This document shows, in pieces, positions 17,664-26,069 of a DNA stretch of 64,000 nt. Origin of the DNA: Spiribacter salilacus (GTDB lineage Bacteria > Pseudomonadota > Gammaproteobacteria > Nitrococcales > Nitrococcaceae); assembly GCF_009649225.1 (NCBI RefSeq), contig NZ_WJPP01000002.1, forward strand, positions 372,001 to 436,000, read 5' to 3'. Under the pieces are notes generated by a model. That model ran no database searches, was not told where the DNA came from, and saw nothing but the letters and a program-made list of their open reading frames with translations. Made by a program: the position numbers and the translations under genes. The first letter of the stretch is position 1, and each line of letters starts with the position of its first letter.

Positions 17664-19475
17664 CTAAGGCAATTTTGCATAACCGACGTAGCATGCAGCG
17701 GCGCTGCCTTTTTCTTCATAAACTTCTAGGTTTGGTTCTTCTTGAGCGCACTGGTCAATCGCAAACGGGCAACGTGTTCTAAAACTGCACCCTGCAGGAA
17801 TATTGATGGGGTCTGGTGGCTCGCCATCAAGCAAATAAACTGACTCTTCGAATGGCTTTTCTTCTAGTACCGGCACAGCGCTCAAAAGCGCGCGGGTATA
17901 GGGGTGGCCGGCCTTACTAAACAAACTTTCATTATCCGCTAGCTCTACCACTTTCCCTAAATACATCACCCCAATTCGATCACAAATACGTCTAACCATT
18001 GCCAGATCATGCGAGATGTAAATACACGTGATGCTTCGGCGTCGATTGATATCTGCAAATAGCGCCAGCAATTTAGATTGCTCAACCTGATCTAGCGCGG
18101 AAAGGGTTTCGTCTAATATCAGCACTTCAGGCTCTAGCACCAGCGCCCGAGCAATACTCACTCGCTGACGCTGCCCCGCACTTAGCCCGGCCGGTAAGTC
18201 ATGTATTAGATCAAGGTTTAGCCCAACTTCTGTCATCACGGCTTTGACGCGCGTCCATAGCGCATTGCCTTTTTCGAGATTATGAATCCGCAAAGGCTCA
18301 GCAATGATGTCGCCGATGGTCATATAACTTGGAATGGAGTTATAAGGGTCTTGCAGAATCAATTGCATTTTCTGGCGCCAATTGAGCAGTTGCTTGCTAC
18401 TCATAGAAGACAATGATGTGCCGTTGAACAACACCTCTCCCGTATCTGGGCTCTCAAGGGCGCTTAACAAACGACTAAGCGTGGATTTTCCGCAACCCGA
18501 TTCACCAATAACGCCAAAATTCTCACCTCGGCGAACATCAAACGAAACGCCTCGCACTGCTTGCACAGCTTGCTTTCCGAACACCACATCCGGGTCTGCC
18601 AGTTGATAGGTTTTGGATACATCACGAATCGACAGAATAGGATGCTCATCAATTTGCTCGCTGTGAAAAGGCTCAGCACCCCATATATCAGGAACTTGAT
18701 GAATTAGCTGCTTGGTATAGTCATCCTGAGGATTTGCCAACAATCCAGACGTACCGCCACTTTCAACAACTCGGCCTTCTTTCATGACCAAGACTTTGTC
18801 TGCGATGTCGACCGCGGTACCAAGGGACGCAGTCACAAACACGATCGCCGTCTCAAAGTCCTGCTGCAGCTGTCTGAGCAATCTCAAAATCTGCGCTGCC
18901 ACCGTAACATCGAGAGGCTGCGTAATATTATCGGCGATGAGTAATTTTGGGTTGGTAACAAGGGCATCAACAATCAACGCACGCTGCATCATCCCACCAG
19001 AAAACTGAAACGGGTAATCGTTGAACCGCTTACTTGCCGATGGGATGCGAACCGCTTGAAACGTTTCAATCACAAACTCTTTGGCTTCTCGTTTACTGAG
19101 CGTTGGCTTTACGGTGACCAACTTTTTCACGATCTGGCTGCCCACGGGCACGGTGGGATCCAACGCACTGGTTGGATCAGCGCCAATGTAAGAAATTTCG
19201 CGGCCACGCATGGCATTAAACCGCTCGGCAGGTTGCTTCAGTAGATCAACGCCTTCAAAAAAGAGCTGGCCGGAAGAAATCTCTAAGGGCGAAGCCACCC
19301 AATTAACTAGCGCCTTGGCAAGCACCGTTTTTCCTGCACCACTCTCTCCAATAATCCCCACCACAGACTTAGGCGCCGCTGAAAACGAGACATCCTGGAG
19401 TACCGGCGCCGCCTTTGGCAGGTTGGCATTCCTAATCGATAATCCAGAAACTTGCAGAACATCACGCGTCGTCAT
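17664..19475 (-). CDS. Dipeptide/oligopeptide-type ABC transporter, fused double ATPase with degenerate first half
   Basis: A 603-residue fusion of DppD-like and DppF-like ATPases. Half 1 (1-265) keeps Walker A (GESGAGKT, 43-50) and the signature FSGGMMQR (158-165). However, its Q-loop Gln is Ala99 (IGADPTSALDP), the catalytic Glu is Asn183 (LLIADNITQPLDV), and the switch His is Ala216 (VTASLG). Half 2 (278-603) is intact: GESGCGKS (324-331), Gln375, LSAGQ (431-435), Glu456 (LILDETLSALD) and His489 (ISHD). The C-terminal AGCSFRTRCPFAIDQC is the usual peptide-transporter tail. ATG 19475 is one base after the dppC-like stop. One ATP site should therefore be inactive. Confidence 0.93.
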   Translation of the reverse strand: MTTRDVLQVSGLSIRNANLPKAAPVLQDVSFSAAPKSVVGIIGESGAGKTVLAKALVNWVASPLEISSGQLFFEGVDLLKQPAERFNAMRGREISYIGADPTSALDPTVPVGSQIVKKLVTVKPTLSKREAKEFVIETFQAVRIPSASKRFNDYPFQFSGGMMQRALIVDALVTNPKLLIADNITQPLDVTVAAQILRLLRQLQQDFETAIVFVTASLGTAVDIADKVLVMKEGRVVESGGTSGLLANPQDDYTKQLIHQVPDIWGAEPFHSEQIDEHPILSIRDVSKTYQLADPDVVFGKQAVQAVRGVSFDVRRGENFGVIGESGCGKSTLSRLLSALESPDTGEVLFNGTSLSSMSSKQLLNWRQKMQLILQDPYNSIPSYMTIGDIIAEPLRIHNLEKGNALWTRVKAVMTEVGLNLDLIHDLPAGLSAGQRQRVSIARALVLEPEVLILDETLSALDQVEQSKLLALFADINRRRSITCIYISHDLAMVRRICDRIGVMYLGKVVELADNESLFSKAGHPYTRALLSAVPVLEEKPFEESVYLLDGEPPDPINIPAGCSFRTRCPFAIDQCAQEEPNLEVYEEKGSAAACYVGYAKLP

Positions 19476-19476
19476 T

Positions 19477-20373
19477 TTATCTACCACCCTGCAAGACATG
19501 GTTTCTTGAGCGCTCGAGCACCCCACCAACCAAATTTAGACTGGTTAACGTCACTGCCAACAGCACACCTGGCGCAACGGTAATCCACCACGAATTAAGC
19601 AAATACTGAGTACCCGAAGAGATGATGGTCCCAAAGGTTGGGGTTGGTGGCTGAATACCAATGCCAATAAACCCAAAAATCGCTTCAAAAATCATCATTC
19701 GTGCAATATCGAGCACTGCTACAAAGGCAATGGGTGGCAGAATTTGCGGTGCCATGTGCCGGAGCATAATCCGCAAATCACCAGCGCCAATAATCCTTGC
19801 AGCGCGGATGTGCTCCTTTTCTTTTTCTGCGAGTGCCACGCTACGAGCAACACGCGCATACACAGGCCAACTCGCAATTACCAACACCATAATGATGCTA
19901 AATGGCGTTGGCCGACTCATCCCTAGCACCGTAATGGCCAAAATAATGACAGGGATAGACATTTGGACATCGGTGATGCGCATGATCACGGTATCGATCC
20001 AGCCGCCTTTATAGCCTGCGTAGATACCCAAGCCGCAACCGAGCACAAACATACAAATGACCGCGACCACGCTAAGCATTAAGGCATTTCGTAGCCCGAT
20101 TAGTGAGCGCAGAAATAGATCTCGGCCTAGTTGATCAGTACCGAAAATATGCGGCCATTGCCCACCCTCAAAAAAGATTGGCGGAAGGAAACGAAGACCA
20201 ACATTCATATCGATAGCTGATGCCGGGATGATGACGGGGCCTACTGCAGCCAGCACGATGAGAAATAAAAAGACCCCAAGGGCAAATTTCATCTCTTTAA
20301 ATGCCCATGCATGCGCCAGCATTCTCTGTGAGGTGCGCATGCCAGTTGTTGCGTTGCTAACGGTGTCTGTCAT
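19477..20373 (-). CDS. Peptide-type ABC transporter permease, DppC-like
   Basis: A 298-residue inner-membrane permease with an N-terminal extra-domain segment, a first helix near residues 29-50 and five more helices. The ATPase-contact EAA loop is GAGDLRIMLRHMAPQILP, and the family motif FGTDQLGRDLFLRSLIGLR is near residue 98. It pairs with the DppB-like protein encoded just upstream. The gap to the DppB-like gene is 13 bases and to the ATPase gene one base, so the unit is a single operon. Confidence 0.92.
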   Translation of the reverse strand: MTDTVSNATTGMRTSQRMLAHAWAFKEMKFALGVFLFLIVLAAVGPVIIPASAIDMNVGLRFLPPIFFEGGQWPHIFGTDQLGRDLFLRSLIGLRNALMLSVVAVICMFVLGCGLGIYAGYKGGWIDTVIMRITDVQMSIPVIILAITVLGMSRPTPFSIIMVLVIASWPVYARVARSVALAEKEKEHIRAARIIGAGDLRIMLRHMAPQILPPIAFVAVLDIARMMIFEAIFGFIGIGIQPPTPTFGTIISSGTQYLLNSWWITVAPGVLLAVTLTSLNLVGGVLERSRNHVLQGGR

Positions 20374-20386
20374 TGTTAGTTCTCTT

Positions 20387-21376
20387 TTAAAACTTCAATC
20401 GCCGATCAATCAGCGATGAGAAAAAATCGACAAACATATTGATCAAGACCAGCGCAACAGCCGCCAGTATTGAGATGGCTTGAACGATCGGGAAGTCACG
20501 CTGAAAAATCGCGTTAATGGTCAATAAGCCAATGCCGGGGTAGCTAAAGATGTACTCCACAACAAAAAGCCCACCCAACAGCATTCCAATGACTTGGGCA
20601 CCAAATAGATTCATTAGCGGCACCGCAGAATTTCTCAACACGTGCGCTCTAAACATATAGTTACTCGACAACCCCCGCACCAAACCAAGTGCAAAATAGG
20701 GCGCGCGCAAATTATCCGAAACCGATACAGAAATTGCCCGAATTAGAACGGGGGATATCTCAATGGCAATCACGATTGCCGGCAGTATCGCGTAAGCCAA
20801 GCCTTCGTAACCAATCGCAGGTAACCATCCCGCCTTCGTGGAGAACAGGAAAATTAAAACAACCCCAATCCAGATGTTGGGCAGCGATATAAACAGAGAA
20901 CTCACGTACAAAGCGAATCGATCGGGCCATCGGCCACTATTGCGGCCCGCAAAAATCCCGATGGGTAGCGCAATCAATAGCGCCAAAAACACACCCCCAC
21001 CCGCTAGAATTGCGGTATAGGGCAGTGCCGTCATAATTAAATCAAATACTGGCGCGCGGTTGTCGGTATCAAGCCCTTCGGAATCCTGACTACCCCCAGT
21101 GCTACCGCCCTGCACACCACGTATAAACGAGTGACCAAAATCACCCTGGACAACGCCAGCAACAAAACGGCCATACTGAATTGGAATCGGATCTCTAAGA
21201 CCTAATTGCTCCGCTGTCTCCTCAATTGCGGCAGATGAGGCCATTGGCCCCAAAATAATGCGAACCGGGTCACCAGACACCACCCGCAACAGCGCAAAGA
21301 TGACAAACGAAACCAGAAACACAATGACCGCGCCTTGAAGGATGCGGCGAACAAAAAACTCTATAGCAAACGCCAT
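20387..21376 (-). CDS. Peptide-type ABC transporter permease, DppB-like
   Basis: A 329-residue permease with an N-terminal helix (RRILQGAVIVFLVSFVIFAL) and the periplasmic loop SGDPVRIILGP. The EAA-type loop reads RAHVLRNSAVPLMNLFGAQV, followed by FVVEYIFSYPGIG. ATG 21376 is chosen because family members start a few residues before this helix. The in-frame ATG at 21445 would place 23 extra residues over a strong hairpin. A Gly/Ser/Asp-rich insert (VQGGSTGGSQDSEGLDTDN) in the first periplasmic loop is longer than usual. Confidence 0.9.
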   Translation of the reverse strand: MAFAIEFFVRRILQGAVIVFLVSFVIFALLRVVSGDPVRIILGPMASSAAIEETAEQLGLRDPIPIQYGRFVAGVVQGDFGHSFIRGVQGGSTGGSQDSEGLDTDNRAPVFDLIMTALPYTAILAGGGVFLALLIALPIGIFAGRNSGRWPDRFALYVSSLFISLPNIWIGVVLIFLFSTKAGWLPAIGYEGLAYAILPAIVIAIEISPVLIRAISVSVSDNLRAPYFALGLVRGLSSNYMFRAHVLRNSAVPLMNLFGAQVIGMLLGGLFVVEYIFSYPGIGLLTINAIFQRDFPIVQAISILAAVALVLINMFVDFFSSLIDRRLKF

Positions 21377-21411
21377 ACCAATTAGCCTATAAAACGGGCC
21401 TAGTAGAAGAT

Positions 21412-21441
21412 GTTCTGAGGCGCCTTGCGGCGCCCCAGAAC
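21412..21441 (-). terminator. Intercistronic hairpin with GNRA-type loop
   Basis: Arms 21412-21424 and 21429-21441 pair over 13 bp with one mismatch. The transcript strand loop is GCAA, a GNRA tetraloop closed by C-G. It lies between the binding-protein stop (21452) and the DppB-like start (21376). No U tract follows, so partial termination or 3'-end protection of the upstream message is more likely than full termination. This would leave the binding protein made in excess over the permeases, a common pattern for such operons. Confidence 0.65.
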
Positions 21442-21451
21442 GCATTAAGCC

Positions 21452-23020
21452 TTAGCTCAACGTTGCTTTACTTAAGTCTATCGGTCCGTTTGGATAGAAC
21501 TTAACGCCAGACACTCGATCCGACATGGCCCGTAAGAAGACCGACGAGAATAACGAAATTGCTGGCACTTTATCTGCCAACATCGGCAGCGTTTCTTCTT
21601 GCAGCAACTTCAGCCGCTCATCAATCGATACCGCGCCGCGCTGCCTATCCAAAGCAGCATCAAGCTCTGCATCGTCGATGCCATTAATGAGCGCAAAATC
21701 GGAGTGATAATTCGGGCGCAAAACCAAATCTGGCTCTGGCGAACCCGTAATCCATCCAACATCGATGATGTGCCCAGGTCCTTGCCCATCAGAACCTCTA
21801 TACAGCTGCTCTTCCCAAGCCGCTGGCTCTAATGTTGTGAGCTTGACTGGGAAGCCCTGCGCCTGAAGCATCGCCGTTACAAGTTCTCCATACTCACGGG
21901 TTTTTGGATAAAAACCGACCGAAGTAATGAACTCGATTTCAGGCAGCCCTTGCCCATTCGGATAACCGGCAGCCGCCAGTAACTCCTGACAACGTGCTGG
22001 ATCGAATGTCGGATAGTTCGGTACGTCGATATATCCAAATTTAACTGGCGAGATATGGCAATCTGATGCCTGTCCCGCTTCTGCGACCAACTGTAATACT
22101 TGGTCTCGATCGATGGCTGCAACCGCAGCCTGCCGAACCAGCTCATTATCAAATGGTGGTTTATTGCAGCGGAAATGCAGGTACTTATTTTCACTAGAGA
22201 GACTGCGATCAGTCGTGATGCCAGACTCGCCTGTTAGTGACACATACTGCTCGGGTTCTAGCCGCTCAGTCAGGTGGTATTCACCATTTAACAGACCTAA
22301 CACGCGAGTGTTGGCATCTGGCACGTATGCCCAGACGACCGTCTCAATATTCGGTTTCCCATCATAATATTCATCGAACGCTTCGAATATAATGCGATCG
22401 CCCTGGGTTTCCGAATACCGAAATGGCCCGGTGCCATTAGGACGTGACCGAAGCCGATCTGGATTGGCAATATCCCGTGCCGACAAAATCGGCAAGAAGG
22501 ATGAGACATACCAGAAGTTCAATGCTGGATATCCATATGCCTCTGTGTTGAGGCGAACGGTGTAACGATCTACAACTTCAACATCAACACGGCCTGGATA
22601 CCATGCCGATGCCGGGCGACTAGGATCGCTGCCGTATTCATAGGTTGCTTTTACATCTTCTGCCGTCAGCTCATTTCCATCATGGAACTTAACGCCCTGA
22701 CGAAGCTTGTACTCTAACGTGAACTCATCAACAGAACGCCACTCGACAGCGAGGTCTGGCAGTATTTCACTGGGGTCCTCAGGAGTCATCGGACAGTTAG
22801 TCAGCCGATTAAAAATGAAACCCTCTGCGGTAATTTGAGGCGCTACCGTATGCGAGGTTGGGTCCCAACTACTCGTTACAGTGCCCGCCGCCGCAAATAC
22901 CAATGTTTTCACGTCCTGCGACGCAGCAGTTTTAATGAATGGCAACCCAGCCGTTGGCAAGAATGAAACGGCACCTAAGGCTGATGCACCAGCCAAAAAC
23001 TTCCTTCTTGAAATGTTCAT
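21452..23020 (-). CDS. Peptide-type ABC transporter substrate-binding protein (family 5), Tat-exported
   Basis: A 522-residue DppA/OppA-class solute-binding protein. The N-terminus has a twin-arginine signal (NISRRKFLAGASALGAVSF), so it is exported folded. Family marks are LEYKLRQGVKFHDGNELTAED, the YPGRVDVEVVDRYTVRL stretch and the C-terminal FYPNGPIDLSKATLS. The binding pocket cannot be read from sequence, so the ligand could be a peptide, an opine or another N-substituted compound. It is the first gene of the operon, behind a good promoter candidate, and is followed by a strong hairpin. Confidence 0.93.
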   Translation of the reverse strand: MNISRRKFLAGASALGAVSFLPTAGLPFIKTAASQDVKTLVFAAAGTVTSSWDPTSHTVAPQITAEGFIFNRLTNCPMTPEDPSEILPDLAVEWRSVDEFTLEYKLRQGVKFHDGNELTAEDVKATYEYGSDPSRPASAWYPGRVDVEVVDRYTVRLNTEAYGYPALNFWYVSSFLPILSARDIANPDRLRSRPNGTGPFRYSETQGDRIIFEAFDEYYDGKPNIETVVWAYVPDANTRVLGLLNGEYHLTERLEPEQYVSLTGESGITTDRSLSSENKYLHFRCNKPPFDNELVRQAAVAAIDRDQVLQLVAEAGQASDCHISPVKFGYIDVPNYPTFDPARCQELLAAAGYPNGQGLPEIEFITSVGFYPKTREYGELVTAMLQAQGFPVKLTTLEPAAWEEQLYRGSDGQGPGHIIDVGWITGSPEPDLVLRPNYHSDFALINGIDDAELDAALDRQRGAVSIDERLKLLQEETLPMLADKVPAISLFSSVFLRAMSDRVSGVKFYPNGPIDLSKATLS

Positions 23021-23071
23021 ATCTAAATCCCCCCAAGGGTGTAAATATTCGACGTTCTTGCGTCAATAACA

Positions 23072-23099
23072 GTAGTAGCACTCACACAGCGTTTGTCAA
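23072..23099 (-). promoter_or_regulatory. Likely promoter of the peptide-transport operon
   Basis: On the minus strand a perfect -35 TTGACA (23099-23094) is followed after 16 bases by TACTAC (23077-23072); TACTGT at a 19-base spacing is an alternative. Between this and the binding-protein start lies an imperfect palindrome, GACG at 23051 and CGTC at 23061-23064, that could be an operator for the XRE-cupin regulator; that part is a guess. Confidence 0.45.
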
Positions 23100-23125
23100 G
23101 TAACTTGAATTTGGCGCCAGTTACT

Positions 23126-24070
23126 TCACTTACTACCAGCGCGCTCGGCGGTGCGGCGGATCGTATTCGCAACCAGCACGGGGTTAGCGTGATGAGGCAT
23201 GTGGCCCATGCCCTCTACGCGGGTGAGATGAGCGCTTTCGACGTCTGCGGCAAGGCGTTCGGAATGGTATTGCAGGCCCACCGTGCGGTCCTCGGTGCCA
23301 TGTATGATCTCGATTGGCAGGGACAACGCGGGGTACCCCGGGGACATGGCCACAAGGTGATCTCTGAGGCTGTCTACCTGCTGCGCGTTAATCTGCAGCT
23401 GGCTGGTGCGCAGCGTTAGCTCAACACCCAAATGATCGAGATAGCCCTCGGGGACTGGGTTGGGGCGAAAAGCACGTGGCAGGGCGCGCTCGATAAAGGC
23501 GCGGGGGGCAAGTCGGGCCACCATAGGCAAGATGACATGCTGCCCCAATGCCGAGGCTGACAGCCGATACCAAAGCCCAAGCTCTCCGGGCCACGGATGC
23601 GAGGCTGGGGCTAGAAGCGTCAGACCTGCAACCTCGCTCTCCGCCTGCAGCGCCCAGGCCAGCGCAACCGCACCACCATAGGAGTGGGCAAGGATGATTG
23701 GGTTTTCCACCTCAAGCTGAAGCGCTGCACTGCGTAACAGCTCGGCCTGCTGCATTGGGCTGAGCGCGTCGCCAAAACTATCCGAATATCCAAACCCCGG
23801 CCGATCAAAGGCAATGACGCGAAACTCATCTGCCATTCGATCGACAAGATCAAAACTGAAATCGCGCGCATTACCACTGGCGCCGTGGATCATGATGAGA
23901 TCGGGCCCTTCACCTCGCACGATGGCATGCAGGCGCCCTTGCGGCAACGTCACAAAGCGGCCCTCTGCGGCCGAGTCTGCATAAGCCATCGGCTCCTCCG
24001 TCCTGCTTGCACAGGCCGTGATGAGGCTAACCCAGAGCAGGGCTGCCAGCACAAGGCTTAATTTGAACAT
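23126..24070 (-). CDS. Alpha/beta hydrolase, predicted lipoprotein
   Basis: A 314-residue hydrolase with a lipoprotein signal ending in LITAC, so probably membrane-anchored outside the cytosol. The oxyanion motif is IMIHGASGN, the nucleophile is in LAHSYGGAVAL, the acid is in IHGTEDRTV and the base is His in EGMGHMPHH. Between strands it has FDRPGFGYSD, typical of haloalkane dehalogenase/epoxide-hydrolase-like and esterase members. Substrate unknown. It overlaps the renalase-like gene by 13 bases, so the two are co-translated. The hydrolase and flavoprotein pair is transcribed towards the transporter operon, whose own promoter follows its 3' end. Confidence 0.88.
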   Translation of the reverse strand: MFKLSLVLAALLWVSLITACASRTEEPMAYADSAAEGRFVTLPQGRLHAIVRGEGPDLIMIHGASGNARDFSFDLVDRMADEFRVIAFDRPGFGYSDSFGDALSPMQQAELLRSAALQLEVENPIILAHSYGGAVALAWALQAESEVAGLTLLAPASHPWPGELGLWYRLSASALGQHVILPMVARLAPRAFIERALPRAFRPNPVPEGYLDHLGVELTLRTSQLQINAQQVDSLRDHLVAMSPGYPALSLPIEIIHGTEDRTVGLQYHSERLAADVESAHLTRVEGMGHMPHHANPVLVANTIRRTAERAGSK

Positions 24071-25236
24071 AAGGCTGGGCTTATAAGCAGCCCCACGTTA
24101 AAACCAGATAGCAATGCGCATTCATAACTGCCCATTCTGGCAGGCGTACTCACATAGTCACCACAGAACGCCACTCGAGCATCACGGCATATGGATAAAG
24201 CCGCCGGGAGCGGCTCGCCCTGCGGAAAGGCGTTGCCCCACCGGTGCAACAGAGGGCCGAAGGGATAAGCCGATTTTTCAATTATCGGCATACCTGGAAT
24301 GCGCCCAAGCCCTGCGAGCATCGCATCGATAATACTTTCCTCACGATCCGCACTGGAGGAGGCATCCCCCACCCGGGCGGCGCTAGATGAAGAACCATAA
24401 ACGCCGGTATTTTCACGCGCAAAGCGGCTTGTGGAATAAAGCACCACCGAGCAACCTGTCGGCCCACAGGGCTGGATCGAAATTTTTGCTAAAACATCAT
24501 GATCCCGAATGGTGGCCACATCAAAAGACAGCCTTTGCCACGCCTGCGCCGCCGCACCGGTCGCATAGAACAACACCGCAAGCACTGGGGCTGCTGTCTG
24601 TTTCGCAATCACCGCCAATGACTCGTTGAGCGCAGGATCATTAAGTTGTGCAGCCGCCTCAACCAGGGGCGGCGGGCCACCAAAAGTTTCTGACCAGCGC
24701 GGATGGGCAATGCCGCTGCCCGCAACAATCAGCCAGTCTGCACGACCAAGCTCCGCTTGTTGTTTGTCATAAAGTATCCATGGATCATTCGCTCCAGTGC
24801 CACGGGCAAGGCCTCGAACCATGGTTGAGTAGGTAGTAGTTATGTTTGGCAGCAGCGAGGCAGCAATATTGGCCATCTCGCCATTAGCCCCAACCACCAG
24901 CTGCACATCCTTATTCGCCTCTCGCTCAACGATAGCGCCACTTTTACCATCAATAACAGCGCGCTTACCCGCATAGGGTTGAACCGATTGCCCAAGTGAT
25001 GAAATAACCGCCATCCCCTCATGGGTGGAAATATCCGCATACGGCACCCCATGATTAATGCGGAACTCTGAGATTGAGCGGGTTTTTCGGGTTGCGCTAC
25101 GCCCTCCGGGGCCCCTGCCAATTTCATACAGAATAATCTGACTGGACGGATCTGGCAGATTTGTTGCCAAGCCCCTTGCAACCGCAGCGCCAGCAACGCC
25201 CCCGCCAATGATTGCCACGCTAAACTGATGGGTCAT
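24058..25236 (-). CDS. Renalase-like FAD-dependent oxidoreductase
   Basis: A 392-residue flavoprotein. The FAD motif is VAIIGGGVAGAAVARGL near residues 7-23, followed by GRGPGGRSATRK, a pattern seen in amine oxidases and renalase (SRGVGGRxxTRR). The C-terminal FAD-contact segment is VAFCGDYVSTPARMGSYECALLSG reduced to its ends, VAFCGDY and ALLSG. Renalase-type enzymes oxidise off-pathway isomers of NAD(P)H; other relatives act on amines. ATG 25236 is chosen because it places the Rossmann strand at the N-terminus. Its downstream partner is the lipoprotein hydrolase. Confidence 0.8.
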   Translation of the reverse strand: MTHQFSVAIIGGGVAGAAVARGLATNLPDPSSQIILYEIGRGPGGRSATRKTRSISEFRINHGVPYADISTHEGMAVISSLGQSVQPYAGKRAVIDGKSGAIVEREANKDVQLVVGANGEMANIAASLLPNITTTYSTMVRGLARGTGANDPWILYDKQQAELGRADWLIVAGSGIAHPRWSETFGGPPPLVEAAAQLNDPALNESLAVIAKQTAAPVLAVLFYATGAAAQAWQRLSFDVATIRDHDVLAKISIQPCGPTGCSVVLYSTSRFARENTGVYGSSSSAARVGDASSSADREESIIDAMLAGLGRIPGMPIIEKSAYPFGPLLHRWGNAFPQGEPLPAALSICRDARVAFCGDYVSTPARMGSYECALLSGFNVGLLISPALCSN

Positions 25237-25366
25237 AAATACTATCGCTCTGGTTAAAGATGCCAATCGACTAAGTCCATTGTGAGACAGGGTTCACGAC
25301 AAACCCAACCCCCACTCAGGTAAATTATGTAACTCCTGTAATCAACCCATACAAAGGAACTGTGTT

Positions 25367-25579
25367 ATGACCTATAAAGAGTACAAAGTTTTACACGTTG
25401 TTGAAGGCGGCCTGGGCACCATCTTTCTGGGCGCATCAGGCGTACCAATCAAACGGATGGAAAATGCCCTCAACAAAGAAGCCGCCGATGGCTGGACCAT
25501 GCTCTTCCAGATAGTCGAGCAAAAGCGCTTCTGGCTTTTCTGGAAACGCGAAGCCGTCATCATCACTTTGGGGCGCTAA
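25367..25579 (+). CDS. DUF4177-like small protein
   Basis: A 70-residue protein whose pattern YKEYKVLHVVEG, then NALNKEAADGWTMLFQIVEQ and a final strand EAVIITLGR, matches the small beta-alpha-beta domain DUF4177. The function of the family is not known. An AAGGAA ribosome site precedes ATG 25367. It sits 3 bases before a TM2-type membrane protein gene, so the two are probably expressed together. They are divergent from the renalase-like gene across a 130-base gap. Confidence 0.75.
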   Translation: MTYKEYKVLHVVEGGLGTIFLGASGVPIKRMENALNKEAADGWTMLFQIVEQKRFWLFWKREAVIITLGR

Positions 25580-25582
25580 CCC

Positions 25583-25960
25583 ATGCTATCCAAAGACGCC
25601 GTTGAACAAAGAGAAGAGCGCATTCGGCAACAAATTAGTGAGCTGCCCGATGAAGATCGCAGCCGCCTGTACAAGGAGGCCGAAAAGAAACTCAAGGATC
25701 CTGACACCTACGCAACACTCAACTACTTCTTTATTGCAGGGCTCCACTACTTTTATTTGGGCAAATGGGGCGCCGGCCTTTTGGCGATCGCCCTCTTCTG
25801 GACTGGCATATATCTGCTCTTCACCGACGCCATGTGGCTGGGCATTGCACTCATCGCCGGCGTAACGCTCGTCGAATTCTACGAACTCTTTAAATCCCAA
25901 CTGATCGTGCAAGAGCATAACAATCAAGTTCTAGAGGAGCTTTACCGACGGCGGGTTTAG
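25583..25960 (+). CDS. TM2-domain-like membrane protein
   Basis: A 125-residue protein. The N-terminal 45 residues are a charged helix (EQREERIRQQISELPDEDR). Next is a TM2-type unit, FFIAGLHYFYLGKWGAGLLAI then two membrane helices to about residue 103, and a charged tail. The GLHYFYLGKW loop corresponds to the GxHRFYLG motif of TM2 proteins, whose function is undefined. It follows the DUF4177-like gene by 3 bases. After its stop there is a weak, imperfect stem (CCCCAG/CTGTGG) near 25970 that I do not count as a terminator. Confidence 0.78.
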   Translation: MLSKDAVEQREERIRQQISELPDEDRSRLYKEAEKKLKDPDTYATLNYFFIAGLHYFYLGKWGAGLLAIALFWTGIYLLFTDAMWLGIALIAGVTLVEFYELFKSQLIVQEHNNQVLEELYRRRV

Positions 25961-26069
25961 CCTGCTTTCCCCAGCTACTGTGGACACAAATATTTTATGG
26001 CGGCAATGATAGTCGTGGTACGGTTTGGGGCGAGTAACATTTTTTGCTCGACTATAAGGATTACCACTA

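Noticed and set aside
25970-25995. Terminator after the TM2-like gene
   Set aside because: The stem CCCCAG/CTGTGG has a mismatch and only a 3-base loop, and no U run follows directly.
25961-26069. HigB toxin gene upstream of higA
   Set aside because: The 109-base interval is too short and has no RelE/HigB-like frame in either direction.
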